Shown here: piece after piece, positions 47,102 through 55,801 of the stretch
Layout of the letters: every line of letters begins with the position of its first letter
Position numbering within the stretch: the first letter of the stretch is position 1
Assembly (NCBI RefSeq): GCF_025515305.1
Contig: NZ_JAOPHT010000010.1
Span: 1 to 64,000, forward strand
Reading direction: 5' to 3'
Source of the DNA: Roseicyclus sediminis
GTDB lineage: Bacteria; Pseudomonadota; Alphaproteobacteria; Rhodobacterales; Rhodobacteraceae
DNA length: 64,000 bases
Notes under the pieces: generated by a model
What the model was told of the DNA's origin: nothing
Seen by the model: the letters and a program-made list of their open reading frames with translations, nothing else
The model's database searches: none
Made by a program: the position numbers and the translations under genes

Positions 47102-47131
47102 GGGGCGCCCCGCCGGGGCGCCTTTGCTTTT
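47102..47131 (+). terminator. Rho-independent terminator of dksA
   Basis: GGCGCCCC (47104-47111) pairs with GGGGCGCC (47115-47122), followed by TTTGCTTTT. It lies 30 bp after the dksA stop and before the monooxygenase gene. Confidence 0.8.
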
Positions 47132-47151
47132 CGGGGGCGACGGAGGGCGGC

Positions 47152-48318
47152 ATGCTTCTGGGACAACGGGTGACGGTCATTGGCGGCGGCATTGCCGGCC
47201 TCGCGGCGGCTCTGGCTGCGGCGCTCCGCGGGGCCGAGGTCACCTTGCTGGAACAGGCCCCGGGGATCACCGAGGTCGGCGCAGGCATTCAAGTCAGTCC
47301 CAATGGCTGGGCCGTCCTGAAGGCGCTGGGCCTCGCCGAAGACATCGCGGCGAAGGCGCCGCGGTCGCGGGCGGTGCGGCTGCGCGACTTCCGGCGCGGC
47401 GCCGAGGTCTTCTCCTTCCCGCTCACCCGTGAGGACCGGCCCTGGCACTTCGTCCACCGCGCCGATCTTGTCGATACGCTGGCCGATGCCGCGCGCGCGG
47501 CGGGCGTGCGCCTGCGCCTGGGAACCCGTGTCGAGACCGTGGCCATCGATGGCGACGAGACCAGCCTCACCCTCGCGGACGGCACCGTGGAGACCCACGG
47601 CCTGACCCTTGCCGCCGACGGTCTGTCCTCGCCGGCCCGCACCGCGCTGAACGCGAGGTCCAGGCCCTATTTCACCGGCCAGGTCGCCTGGCGCGCGACG
47701 CTTCCCGATGACGGCAGCCTGCCGGCCGAGGCGCATGTCTTCATGGGCCCCGGCCGCCATCTCGTGCGCTATCCGTTGCGCCAGGGGCGGCTCGTGAACA
47801 TCGTCGCGGTCGAGGAACGCGACGACTGGGCCGCGGAGGGCTGGCACCACACCGACGATCCCGCGAACCTCGCCCGCGCCTTCGCCGATTTCTGCCCCGA
47901 GGTGCGCGACCTCCTCGCGCGCGTCGGGACGGCGCATCTCTGGGGCCTCTTCCGCCATCCAGTGGCACCGGTCTGGACCGGCGGGCGCCTTGCGCTTCTG
48001 GGCGATGCCGCGCACCCGACGCTGCCGTTTCTCGCGCAGGGCGCCAACATGGCGCTGGAGGATGCCTGGGTCCTGGTCCGCTGCCTCGCCGAGGATACGG
48101 ACACCGCCGCGGCGCTCGCCGCCTATGCCGCGCTCCGCCGCCCCCGCTGCGCCCGGATCGTGCAGGCCGCCGAAGACAACGCGACCGCCTATCACCTGCG
48201 GCCGGGTCCGCTGCGTTTCGCCGCCCATTCCGCGCTCCGCCTCGCGGCCCGCACCGCGCCGCACCTCGTCACGGCCCGTTTCGAATGGGTGCACGGCCAC
48301 GACGTGACGAAGTCCTGA
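47152..48318 (+). CDS. FAD-dependent aromatic monooxygenase (salicylate hydroxylase-like)
   Basis: A 388-residue flavoprotein hydroxylase. FAD motif VTVIGGGIAGLAAALAAALR, the LRLGTRVETVAIDGDE region and the late GDAAHPTLPFLAQGANMALE motif define the class A monooxygenase fold, which uses NADPH and O2 on phenolic rings. Substrate is not evident; no aromatic pathway genes are near. ATG 47152 follows a GGAGGG site. Confidence 0.87.
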   Translation: MLLGQRVTVIGGGIAGLAAALAAALRGAEVTLLEQAPGITEVGAGIQVSPNGWAVLKALGLAEDIAAKAPRSRAVRLRDFRRGAEVFSFPLTREDRPWHFVHRADLVDTLADAARAAGVRLRLGTRVETVAIDGDETSLTLADGTVETHGLTLAADGLSSPARTALNARSRPYFTGQVAWRATLPDDGSLPAEAHVFMGPGRHLVRYPLRQGRLVNIVAVEERDDWAAEGWHHTDDPANLARAFADFCPEVRDLLARVGTAHLWGLFRHPVAPVWTGGRLALLGDAAHPTLPFLAQGANMALEDAWVLVRCLAEDTDTAAALAAYAALRRPRCARIVQAAEDNATAYHLRPGPLRFAAHSALRLAARTAPHLVTARFEWVHGHDVTKS

Positions 48319-48320
48319 CG

Positions 48321-48342
48321 CTTCATCTTTCCTCAAATACGC
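48321..48342. repeat. Dispersed 3'-end repeat, copy F
   Basis: CTTCATCTTTCCTCAAATAC starts 3 bp after the monooxygenase stop and leads into the GGGGGAGCGCGAG tandem hairpins. Inverse orientation of copy D, with the same linker. Confidence 0.7.
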
Positions 48343-48348
48343 CCGGGG

Positions 48349-48460
48349 GAGCGCGAGGGGGGCGAAGCCCCTCTCGCAAAGAACAGTGGAGCGCGAGGGG
48401 GGCGAAGCCCCTCTCGCAAAGAGCAATGGAGCGCGAGGGGGGCGAAGCCCCTCTCGCGCG
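48349..48460. repeat. Three tandem 40-bp hairpin repeats
   Basis: A 40-bp unit repeats at 48349, 48389 and 48429 (third copy partial). Each contains GCGAGGGGGGC-GAA-GCCCCTCTCGC, an 11-bp stem (one G-T pair) with a GAA loop, and linkers AAAGAACAGTG / AAAGAGCAATG differing at two sites. It separates convergent monooxygenase and Anbu genes. Confidence 0.92.
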
Positions 48461-48483
48461 GGTCGCCCGAAGGGCGAAACTCC

Positions 48484-49224
48484 TCAGCCGAGCGAATAGG
48501 GAGGCATCTGCCGGAAGGCTTCCTTCAGGGCCTCGCCCCAGCCCGAGGAGATCGTTTCGAAATAGACGTCGTCGCGCTCGATCCGGCGCAGCGCGCCGGT
48601 CCGGAAGCTGTCTGCCTGGTAGAGGTGCAGGTCGAGTGGCAGGCCCACCGAGAGGTTCGCCTTGATCGTCGAATCGAAGCTCAGCATCAGGAGCTTGACC
48701 GCCTCCTCGAAGCTCATGTCGGCGTCGTAGGCGCGTATCAGGATGGGCTTGCCGTATTTCGTCTCGCCGATCTGGAAGAAGGGCGTGTCCGCACTCGCCT
48801 CGACGAAATTGCCCTCGGGGTAGATCATGAAAAGCCGCGGCTCGCCGCCGCGCACCTGGCCGCCGAGGATCAGCGTCGCCGAGAACGGGCTGTCGGCCTG
48901 CGGCCCGTCGAGGCCCGATTGCTGCGCGATCACCTCGCGCAGGGTCTCTCCCACCAGCCGCGCCACCTGGAACATGGACGGCGCCTCGAGGATCGAGGGC
49001 GCGCCGCGCTCATCGGCCGGTTTGGCCCGCTCGCTCAGCAGGCTCACGACGGCCTGCGTCGTGGCGAGGTTGCCCGCCGTCATCAGCGTGATCGAGCGTT
49101 CGCCCTCGGTCTGCCAGAGGAACATCTTGCGGAACACGCTGATGTTGTCGACGCCCGCATTCGTGCGGGTATCAGACATGAACACCAGTCCGCGGTTGAG
49201 CTTCAGCCCCACGCAATAGGTCAT
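48484..49224 (-). CDS. Anbu: ancestral proteasome-like peptidase
   Basis: A 246-residue self-compartmentalising Ntn hydrolase related to the proteasome beta subunit. After Met removal Thr2 of MTYCVGLKLNRGLVFMSDTR would be the catalytic residue; SDTRTNAGVDNISVFRKMFL is characteristic. It is the last gene of the ATP-grasp/alpha-E/transglutaminase set, the conserved partnership of Anbu. It is thought to degrade or process products of the ligase/transglutaminase, but the substrate is unknown. Confidence 0.93.
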   Translation of the reverse strand: MTYCVGLKLNRGLVFMSDTRTNAGVDNISVFRKMFLWQTEGERSITLMTAGNLATTQAVVSLLSERAKPADERGAPSILEAPSMFQVARLVGETLREVIAQQSGLDGPQADSPFSATLILGGQVRGGEPRLFMIYPEGNFVEASADTPFFQIGETKYGKPILIRAYDADMSFEEAVKLLMLSFDSTIKANLSVGLPLDLHLYQADSFRTGALRRIERDDVYFETISSGWGEALKEAFRQMPPYSLG

Positions 49225-49263
49225 CGCCGCCTGTTCCTGCCCCTTGCCCCTCGCCTCGAAGAG

Positions 49264-50067
49264 CTACTGCTGCTGCACCTGGATGTCGATGCTCAGTGCC
49301 TCGCCACCATGCCCGAACCTGAGCCCCGAGACAGGCGCCGCCTCGCGGTAGTCGAGCCCCGTGGCGACCCGGACATAGCGCGCGTCGGGCGAGATTCCGT
49401 TCGACACGTCGAAGCCGACCCAACCGATTCCCTCGACATGCGCCTCGGCCCAGGCGTGGCTCGCATCCTGGTGCACGCGGTCGTTCATCATCAGGTAGCC
49501 CGAGACGTAGCGCGCGGGGTAGCCCATGGACCGCGCCGCGGCGAGGAAGATGTGGGCATGGTCCTGGCACACGCCGCAGCCATGTTCGATCGCCTCTTCC
49601 GCGGTGGTGTCGGAATTGGTCGTCCCGATCTCGTAGGGGATTTCGTCGAGGATGCGCCGGATCAGGGCATGCAGGCGCGGGATGTCCTCGTCGTGTTCCT
49701 CGCGCAGGCCCTTGGCGAGGCGCCGCACATTGGGGCCTGCGCGCGTCAGTTCGGTCGAGCGCCCGAACAGCCAGAGCGGCGCGAAACCGGCATGCTTGCC
49801 GATCACGCCATGCAGGTCCGCCGTCTCCACCTCGCCCTCGCAATGCACCACGATGGAGGTCGCGCCCGGATCGAAGGAGAGCAGCGAGACGCGGTTCTGG
49901 TGGTGGTCGTTGAACTGCAACTGTTCCACGCCGCCCTCGATGTCCATCTTCCATTCGACCACGGCCTGTCCCGCACGGCTTTTCGGGATCAGCCGCAGCT
50001 GCTGGAGTCCGTAGGGAACCGGCTGGTCGAAGTGATAGGTCGTTGTGTGCAGGATCTTGAGGCGCAT
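49264..50067 (-). CDS. Transglutaminase-like cysteine protease domain protein
   Basis: A 267-residue protein with the N-terminal beta domain (LKILHTTTYHFDQPVPYGLQ) and the papain-like transglutaminase core: catalytic Cys in HGCGVCQDHAHIFLA, His in DASHAWAEAHVEGIGWVGFD and Asp in DVSNG. It presumably hydrolyses or forms amide bonds linked to the ATP-grasp product. No signal peptide, so cytoplasmic. It lies 9 bp after alpha-E. Confidence 0.92.
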   Translation of the reverse strand: MRLKILHTTTYHFDQPVPYGLQQLRLIPKSRAGQAVVEWKMDIEGGVEQLQFNDHHQNRVSLLSFDPGATSIVVHCEGEVETADLHGVIGKHAGFAPLWLFGRSTELTRAGPNVRRLAKGLREEHDEDIPRLHALIRRILDEIPYEIGTTNSDTTAEEAIEHGCGVCQDHAHIFLAAARSMGYPARYVSGYLMMNDRVHQDASHAWAEAHVEGIGWVGFDVSNGISPDARYVRVATGLDYREAAPVSGLRFGHGGEALSIDIQVQQQ

Positions 50068-50076
50068 GGGGTGGGT

Positions 50077-51018
50077 CTATCCGAGGAACCGGTAGTCCTT
50101 CTCGATCTGTTGGCCCAGTCTGGCGATGTCGGCGAGGAAGTCGATGATGAACTCGTGAAGGCCGTCCTCGAAGACCCGCTCGATCGTCATGGTGTCGAGC
50201 CGCGCCTTCAGGACGTCGATCTGGTCGCGGCTGGGCAGGCGGGTTCCGTAGCCGGTTTCGAGATATGCGAGGTTGGTGGCGATCTTCGAAACCGAAAAGC
50301 GAAGCGAGCGCGGCATGCGCCCGTCGAAGATCAGGAAATCGGCAATGCCCATCGGGCTCGATTCGCCTTGCGTGATCCAGCGATAGGCGCGCTGCCCCGC
50401 GACCGACCGCAGGATCGTCTCCCACTGCACGTTGTCGAGGGAGGATCCGATCTGGCTGATCGAGGGGAGGAGCACGTAGTATTTCACGTCGAGGATGCGC
50501 GCGGTGTTGTCGGCGCGTTCGAGGAAGGTACCCAGCCGGCAGAAGTCGAAGATGTCGTTCCTGAGCATCGTGCCGTGCAGCGCGCCGCGCACCAGCGCCG
50601 ATTGCTGCCGGATCGTGGCCAGCACTTCGGGCAGGTCGCGCGGTCGCACCGGCCGCGCCAGTGTCTCCTTGAGGATCATGTAGGTGTCGTTCACCGCCTC
50701 CCAGACCTCGCGGGTCAGGGCGGTGCGCACCAGCCGCGCGTTCTGCCGCGCCGACGCGATCGCGGACAGCACCGAGGAGGAGTTCGTGGTGTCGCGCAGA
50801 AGGAAATCGATGGCGCGCGCGGCCTCCACCTCGCCATGGCGCGCCTGGTAGGCACCTGCGACGGCGGCGGTCTGCAGCACGCTGGCCCATTCGTCGTCGG
50901 CACCGTCGGGCCGGGTCAGCGCGATGCGGAACCCCGCCTCGACGAGGCGCGCGGTATTCTCGGACCGCTCCAGGTACCGGAACATCCAGAAGAGGCCGCC
51001 TGCGGTCTTGCCCAGCAT
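50077..51018 (-). CDS. Alpha-E domain protein
   Basis: A 313-residue all-helical protein starting MLGKTAGGLFWMFRYLERSE, the typical alpha-E beginning, with RADNTARILDVKYYVLLPS later. The family always accompanies circularly permuted ATP-grasp and transglutaminase genes and is thought to join them in peptide-bond synthesis or modification. It lies 4 bp downstream of the ATP-grasp gene. Confidence 0.92.
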   Translation of the reverse strand: MLGKTAGGLFWMFRYLERSENTARLVEAGFRIALTRPDGADDEWASVLQTAAVAGAYQARHGEVEAARAIDFLLRDTTNSSSVLSAIASARQNARLVRTALTREVWEAVNDTYMILKETLARPVRPRDLPEVLATIRQQSALVRGALHGTMLRNDIFDFCRLGTFLERADNTARILDVKYYVLLPSISQIGSSLDNVQWETILRSVAGQRAYRWITQGESSPMGIADFLIFDGRMPRSLRFSVSKIATNLAYLETGYGTRLPSRDQIDVLKARLDTMTIERVFEDGLHEFIIDFLADIARLGQQIEKDYRFLG

Positions 51019-51022
51019 CCGC

Positions 51023-52450
51023 CTATTCCTCCAGGACCCAGGTGTCCTTGGTGCCGCCGCCCTGGGACGAGTTCACCACCAGCGACCCCTTCTTGAGCGC
51101 GACGCGCGTCAGACCGCCGGGCGTGATCGTGCAGCCGTCGGGGCGCACCAGCACGAAGGGACGCAGGTCCACATGGCGTGGCGCCAGCCCCGCCTTCGTC
51201 AGGATCGGCACCGTCGACAGCGCGAGCGTCGGCTGCGCGATGTAGTTGCCGGGCCGCGCCTCGAGCTTCTTGCGGAACTCCGCGATTTCCTTCTTCGAGG
51301 CGGCGGGGCCGACCAGCATCCCATAGCCGCCCGAGCCGTGCACCTCCTTCACGACGAGCTCGGACAGGTGGTCGAGCACGTAGGCGAGGCTGTCGGCATC
51401 CGAACAGCGCCAGGTCGGCACGTTCTGCAAGATCGCCTTCTCGCCGGTGTAGAACTCCACGATCTCGGGCATGTAGCTGTAGATCGCCTTGTCGTCGGCG
51501 ATGCCCGTGCCCGGCGCGTTCGCGATGGTGATGCCGCCCGAACGGTAGACGTCCATGATCCCCGGCACGCCCAGCATGCTGTTGGGATTGAAGTTCATCG
51601 GGTCGAGGAAATCGTCGTCCACCCGGCGGTAGAGGACGTCGATGGGCTTGTAGCCTTGCGTCGTGCGCATCGCGACCTTGCCGTCGACGATCCTGAGGTC
51701 GTGGCCCTCCACCAGTTCGACGCCCATCTGGTCGGCGAGGAAGGAATGCTCGAAATAGGCCGAGTTGTGGATGCCCGGCGTCAGCACCGCAACGGTCAGG
51801 TCGTTCGAGCAGCGCGGCGGCGCCGAGGCGGCCAGCGAGCGTCGCAGGTTGCGCGGGTAGTCCTGGACGGGCTGCACCTTGATGCGGCTGAAGAGCTCGG
51901 GGAACATCTGCAGCATCGTCTCGCGGTTCTCCAGCATGTAGGAGACGCCGGAGGGCGTGCGGGCGTTGTCCTCGAGCACGTAGAACTCGTCCTCGCCGGT
52001 CCGCACAAGGTCGATGCCGACGATATGGGTGTAGACCGCGCCCGGAGGCGCCACACCGATCATCTGCGGCAGGAAGGCCTCGTTGCGCGCGATGAGATCC
52101 ACAGGCACGCGACCGGCGCGCAGGATTTCCTGCCGGTGGTAGATGTCGTGCAGGAAGGCGTTGATCGCGCGCACGCGCTGCTCGATCCCGCGCGTCAGCC
52201 GCGCCCATTCCCGGGCCGAAATGATGCGGGGGACGATGTCGAAGGGGATCAGCCGTTCATCGGCCTCGGCCGCGCCGTAGACGTTGAAGGTGATGCCCGT
52301 GCGGCGGAAGAAGGTCTCGGCGTCGAGCGACTTCTTGCGCAGCTCCTTCAGGTCCTCACCCGAGAACCAGGAATTGTAGGACGTGTAGGGCTCACGGGCG
52401 GTGTCGCCCGCGCCGATCATTTCGTCGAAGAAACCGGGTCGGTTCTGCAT
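51023..52450 (-). CDS. Circularly permuted type 2 ATP-grasp ligase
   Basis: A 475-residue ATP-dependent amide-bond ligase candidate. Family segments include FYVLEDNARTPSGVSYMLEN, RVDDDFLDPMNFNPNSMLGV, VKEVHGSGGYGMLVGP and ITPGGLTRVALKKGSLVVNS. First gene of the four-gene operon ending in Anbu. The 112 bp upstream contain a sigma54-like element and an NtrC-like palindrome. Product unknown. Confidence 0.92.
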   Translation of the reverse strand: MQNRPGFFDEMIGAGDTAREPYTSYNSWFSGEDLKELRKKSLDAETFFRRTGITFNVYGAAEADERLIPFDIVPRIISAREWARLTRGIEQRVRAINAFLHDIYHRQEILRAGRVPVDLIARNEAFLPQMIGVAPPGAVYTHIVGIDLVRTGEDEFYVLEDNARTPSGVSYMLENRETMLQMFPELFSRIKVQPVQDYPRNLRRSLAASAPPRCSNDLTVAVLTPGIHNSAYFEHSFLADQMGVELVEGHDLRIVDGKVAMRTTQGYKPIDVLYRRVDDDFLDPMNFNPNSMLGVPGIMDVYRSGGITIANAPGTGIADDKAIYSYMPEIVEFYTGEKAILQNVPTWRCSDADSLAYVLDHLSELVVKEVHGSGGYGMLVGPAASKKEIAEFRKKLEARPGNYIAQPTLALSTVPILTKAGLAPRHVDLRPFVLVRPDGCTITPGGLTRVALKKGSLVVNSSQGGGTKDTWVLEE

Positions 52451-52484
52451 GGGATATGTCTCGTCTCTCCCTTCCCGTCATCGC

Positions 52485-52500
52485 TGCAAAAACCGTGGCA
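52485..52500 (-). promoter_or_regulatory. Sigma54-like -24/-12 promoter element
   Basis: On the minus strand TGCCACGGTTTTTGCA matches the sigma54 consensus TGGCACGNNNNTTGCA in spacing and in 11 of 12 fixed positions. The single mismatch is the second G of the -24 GG, which is usually important. The predicted start is about 52474, 23 nt before the ATP-grasp ATG. Confidence 0.5.
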
Positions 52501-52545
52501 AAGCGCCAGCACGCCGCAGGCAGGAGGTGGCTGCAGGCCGCATGA

Positions 52546-52562
52546 TGCCCAATTATTGTGCA
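52546..52562 (-). promoter_or_regulatory. NtrC-like palindrome inside a longer inverted repeat
   Basis: Minus-strand TGCACAATAATTGGGCA matches the NtrC consensus TGCACCANNNTGGTGCA at 11 of 14 fixed positions. It lies within a perfect 9-bp inverted repeat (GCATGATGC 52540-52548, GCATCATGC 52560-52568) that overlaps the dtd stop. Its centre is about 80 bp before the predicted sigma54 start. Confidence 0.5.
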
Positions 52563-53006
52563 TCATGCCTCGGTTTCGAGCCAGATTGTAACCGGCCCGT
52601 CGTTCGTCAGCGAGACTTTCATGTCGGCGCCGAATTGTCCCGTCTCGACCGCGGGGCCAAGGGCCGCAAGCGCGCGGGCGAAGTGGAGGTAGAGCCGTTC
52701 GCCGGTCTCGGGCGGGGCCGCGGTCGAGAAACCCGGACGGTTGCCGCGTCGCGTGTCGGCGGCGAGCGTGAACTGGCTGACGACCAGCGCGCCGCCCCCG
52801 GTGTCGAGGAGCGCGCGGTTCATCTTGCCCGCCTCGTCCTCGAAGATGCGGAGCTTGGCGACCTTCGCGGCAAGCTTCTCCGCCTCGGCCTCGGTGTCGC
52901 CCTGCATCGCGCAGACGAGGATCATCAGGCCCGGCCCCGTGCGCCCGATCACCGTGCCGTCCACGGCGACCTCGGCCCCGGTCACGCGCTGGACCAGCGC
53001 CCTCAT
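52563..53006 (-). CDS. dtd: D-aminoacyl-tRNA deacylase
   Basis: Proofreads D-aminoacyl-tRNAs and Gly-tRNA-Ala. The 147 residues begin [20 protein letters not shown] and contain both active-site signatures, [17 protein letters not shown] and [13 protein letters not shown] (the Gly-cisPro region). Length is typical. Its start overlaps the sugar kinase stop (ATGA). The stop codon falls inside an inverted repeat. Confidence 0.95.
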   Translation of the reverse strand: MRALVQRVTGAEVAVDGTVIGRTGPGLMILVCAMQGDTEAEAEKLAAKVAKLRIFEDEAGKMNRALLDTGGGALVVSQFTLAADTRRGNRPGFSTAAPPETGERLYLHFARALAALGPAVETGQFGADMKVSLTNDGPVTIWLETEA

Positions 53007-53932
53007 GCCAGTTCGTCGCGCGTCGGCGGGTTGGCCCCGGCGCGCGAGACGGTGACCGCCGCCGCACGCACCCCGAGGTCGAGCGCGGCCCGCAATGCAT
53101 CCTCGGACAGGCCGGCGCGAAGGGCCTGCTTCGTCAGTGCGCCGCCCTCGTGAAGGCCCGCGAGCAGCCCCGCGTTGAAGGTGTCGCCCGCGCCGACCGT
53201 GTCCACGACCTTCGCCTTGGGCGCGGGGTGGTGAAGCGTGCCGCCTGGACCGTAGGCGCTGACGCCATCCGCGCCCCGGGTGACGAGCAGGAGCGCGGGC
53301 CCCTTCTCTTGCAGGGCGGCGGCGTTGGCGTCGATATCCGCGCCGCCCATCAGCCATTCGAGATCCTCGTCGGAGACCTTGACGATATCGGCGATCGCGA
53401 GGAGCCGATCCATGCGCGCCCTGTAGCGGGCCTCGTCGGCAATGAAACCGGGCCGGATATTGGGGTCGAGCATCACCGGAAGACCCGCGTCCGCGACACG
53501 ACCCGCCAGGGCGGCATAGGCCTCGGCGCAGGGTTCCACGGCCAGCGAGATGCCCCCGAAGAAACCGGCGGTGCAGGTCTCGGGCAGGGCGGGCAGATCG
53601 GCCTCGCCCAGCATCCGTCCCGCGGTGTTCTCGTCGTAGAAGGTGTAGCTTGCATGACCGTCGTGCAGCGTCACGAAGGCCAGCGTCGTCGGCCGCGAGG
53701 AGCGTGCGGCCAGCGCGTGGTCCACGCCATTGACCGCAAGGACCCGGCTCAGTCTTTCGCCGAAAAGGTCATCCGAGAGGCCCGAGAAGAACGCCACCGG
53801 CGTCTTCAGCCGCGCCAGCGCCACTGCCGTGTTGAAGACGGCGCCGCCGGGATAGGGTGCGAAGGCGCTTTCCCCCTCCTCGGTCTTGCGCGGCAGCATG
53901 TCGATCAGGGCTTCTCCGGCGCAAAGTATCAT
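53003..53932 (-). CDS. PfkB-family carbohydrate kinase (fructokinase-like)
   Basis: A 309-residue ribokinase-fold kinase: [15 protein letters not shown] start, [15 protein letters not shown], and the signature [20 protein letters not shown] with catalytic Asp. The GEALIDM form favours fructokinase. ATG 53932 is chosen over upstream in-frame codons. It overlaps dtd. No sugar transport genes are nearby, so the physiological sugar is unclear. Confidence 0.88.
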   Translation of the reverse strand: MILCAGEALIDMLPRKTEEGESAFAPYPGGAVFNTAVALARLKTPVAFFSGLSDDLFGERLSRVLAVNGVDHALAARSSRPTTLAFVTLHDGHASYTFYDENTAGRMLGEADLPALPETCTAGFFGGISLAVEPCAEAYAALAGRVADAGLPVMLDPNIRPGFIADEARYRARMDRLLAIADIVKVSDEDLEWLMGGADIDANAAALQEKGPALLLVTRGADGVSAYGPGGTLHHPAPKAKVVDTVGAGDTFNAGLLAGLHEGGALTKQALRAGLSEDALRAALDLGVRAAAVTVSRAGANPPTRDELA

Positions 53933-54072
53933 GGCGGTCTCCGTGTGACGTCCCGCCCTTGCTAGCGCCCGTGCGCGTCCGCTTCCAGCGGATTTGACGC
54001 ACGTCAAGGACGCCTTCCCTTCGATCGTGAAAATCGCGCTGGTCAATCACCCACATGGAGGAGGAGGTTTCC

Positions 54073-54492
54073 ATGGTCGAATCGTCCCACAAGTCCGGTC
54101 TCTTTCCCTCGCTCATGGATCCCCTGCGCAGCCTCGGCACGCGGGTCGCCGACTGGTTCGCCCCCGCCTCGGAGGCCTCGGTCAACGGATCGAACTACCG
54201 GATCGCGCTGGAGCTGCCGGGCGTGGCGGAGGAGGACATCGACATCCGCGTCCACGACGGCGCGGTCACGGTCTCGGGCGAGAAGACCGCCGAACGCGAG
54301 GAAAAGGGCGAGACCTGGTTCTTTTCCGAGCGCGCCTACGGATCGTTCTCGCGGTCGTTCCGCCTGCCGCCGGATGCGGATGCCGGGGCCATCGCGGCCG
54401 ATCTGAAGGACGGTCTCCTGACGATCACGGTGCCGAAAAAGGCGGAGAAGGCGCCGGAGGGCGCGAAGAAAGTGCAGATCCGAAAAGGTTAG
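54073..54492 (+). CDS. Hsp20/alpha-crystallin small heat-shock protein
   Basis: ATP-independent holdase chaperone. The 139 residues contain an alpha-crystallin domain (YRIALELPGVAEEDIDIRVH; RAYGSFSRSFRLPPDADAGA; DGLLTITVPKKAEKAP). A very strong aggaggaggt site precedes ATG 54073, so an ATG 18 bp upstream within it is rejected. No ROSE-type thermometer is evident in the short leader. Convergent with the zinc-ribbon gene, 9 bp apart. Confidence 0.92.
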   Translation: MVESSHKSGLFPSLMDPLRSLGTRVADWFAPASEASVNGSNYRIALELPGVAEEDIDIRVHDGAVTVSGEKTAEREEKGETWFFSERAYGSFSRSFRLPPDADAGAIAADLKDGLLTITVPKKAEKAPEGAKKVQIRKG

Positions 54493-54501
54493 GCGCGAGC
54501 C

Positions 54502-55710
54502 TTACTTGGACACGGTCGGCGCGATCGGGGCGGGGGAGAACCCCGTCCCGAAATCCGTGCCGAAGCCGGTGTCGAACCCGCCCTGGTCCACCAGGTCCAG
54601 CCCGTAGATCACCGCGATCCCGACGATGATCGCAACGATCACGGCAATCGCGATCTTGATCGCCGACCAGGGCCGCTCGCCCTGCACCTTGCCGGTCTGC
54701 GCGTTCACCACGAAGCGGTAGGGCTTGCCGCGATAGCGGTAGGCGGCCAGCCAGACGGGCAGGAGGATGTGCTTGAAGGTGATGTTGGACACGTCGGTGT
54801 CGACGTGGCCGATCTGCTGCGCGTCGCCGCCGATGTCGCGGCGGATGTCGTTGCGGATCGTGGCGTCCATGATCAGGCGCGCCTCGTCCATCCCCTCGTC
54901 GAGATCGACGGTGTAGCCCTCGGCGCGAAACCCCGAGAGGTAGTCGGGCCGATATTCCGCCAGTGCGTTCAGCGACCAGGGCGCAAGGCCATCGGTGAAC
55001 CGCTTTGGCAGCGAGCGCGAGGCCAGCACGAGGACGTCGTCGAAGGCGCGCGCCACGCGGCCGGACACCGGGGTCCAGCGGATGCGCCGCTCGCGCCGCG
55101 TCTTTCCGTCCGGCCCGCGCACGGTGACGTAATAGGCGGTGCCGCGCTGCCCGGTATACCGCGTCCGCGTGTCGGCGTCGTAGGTCCAGTAGGGGACGTA
55201 GATCCCATCCATCTTGCGGCCCTTGCGGGCATATTCCTGCAAGCCGTTCGGCGCGAACCACAGCCGGCCGAGCCATTTGTTCATGGCCTCGTGCGCCTGC
55301 CGCTCGGTCAGGGCGAAGGGCAGGACGGCCTGTGGCTTGACGTGCCGGTGCGTGCCCGTGTCGGTCACGACCGGTGTCGCGCAGAAGGGGCATTCCTGGG
55401 CGTGGACGTCGGCCGCGAAAGTGACCTGCGCCCCGCAGGAGGGGCACTGGCTGACCCGGGTTTCCTCCATCTCGGAGGCCGACAGCCGGTCGCGCAGCGC
55501 GGTGCGGAAGTCGAGTTCCCGGATCCCGCCCGTGCCGTCGCCCCACGGCCCGGAAGTCTCGCCCGAGGTGATCTCCTCGACGTTGCCGCAATGATCGCAG
55601 ACGAGTTTTCCCTCGCCGGGTGCAAAGCGCATGTCGGCGCCGCACTGGCTGCAGGGAAACCGGTGCTCGTCCTCGGGCCGGGCGACGTCGAGCGGAGATG
55701 TGTCGGTCAT
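54502..55710 (-). CDS. Zinc-ribbon membrane-associated protein
   Basis: A 402-residue protein with two zinc ribbons near the N-terminus (FPCSQCGADMRFAPGEGKLV with CDHCG; CPSCGAQVTFAADVHAQECP with FCAT), a large middle region (SLPKRFTDGLAPWSLNALAE) and a C-terminal hydrophobic helix (IKIAIAVIVAIIVGIAVIYG). Such proteins are often annotated as TFIIB-type zinc-ribbon or PriA-like by the ribbon alone; helicase motifs are absent. It groups with SPFH/TelA genes upstream, so a membrane-linked role is likely. Confidence 0.85.
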   Translation of the reverse strand: MTDTSPLDVARPEDEHRFPCSQCGADMRFAPGEGKLVCDHCGNVEEITSGETSGPWGDGTGGIRELDFRTALRDRLSASEMEETRVSQCPSCGAQVTFAADVHAQECPFCATPVVTDTGTHRHVKPQAVLPFALTERQAHEAMNKWLGRLWFAPNGLQEYARKGRKMDGIYVPYWTYDADTRTRYTGQRGTAYYVTVRGPDGKTRRERRIRWTPVSGRVARAFDDVLVLASRSLPKRFTDGLAPWSLNALAEYRPDYLSGFRAEGYTVDLDEGMDEARLIMDATIRNDIRRDIGGDAQQIGHVDTDVSNITFKHILLPVWLAAYRYRGKPYRFVVNAQTGKVQGERPWSAIKIAIAVIVAIIVGIAVIYGLDLVDQGGFDTGFGTDFGTGFSPAPIAPTVSK

Positions 55711-55801
55711 CGGGCAGTCTCCTGCGCTCTGCGGTTCCGCGCGCCCCCGTTCTCCCGCGTCCCCGGTCGGTGATCAAGTCCGCGCGCGGCCTTGGCGGCG
55801 C

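Noticed and set aside
48349-48460. Tandem repeats as a CRISPR array
   Set aside because: Spacers are about 11-15 bp and nearly identical, units are palindromic throughout, and no cas genes are near.
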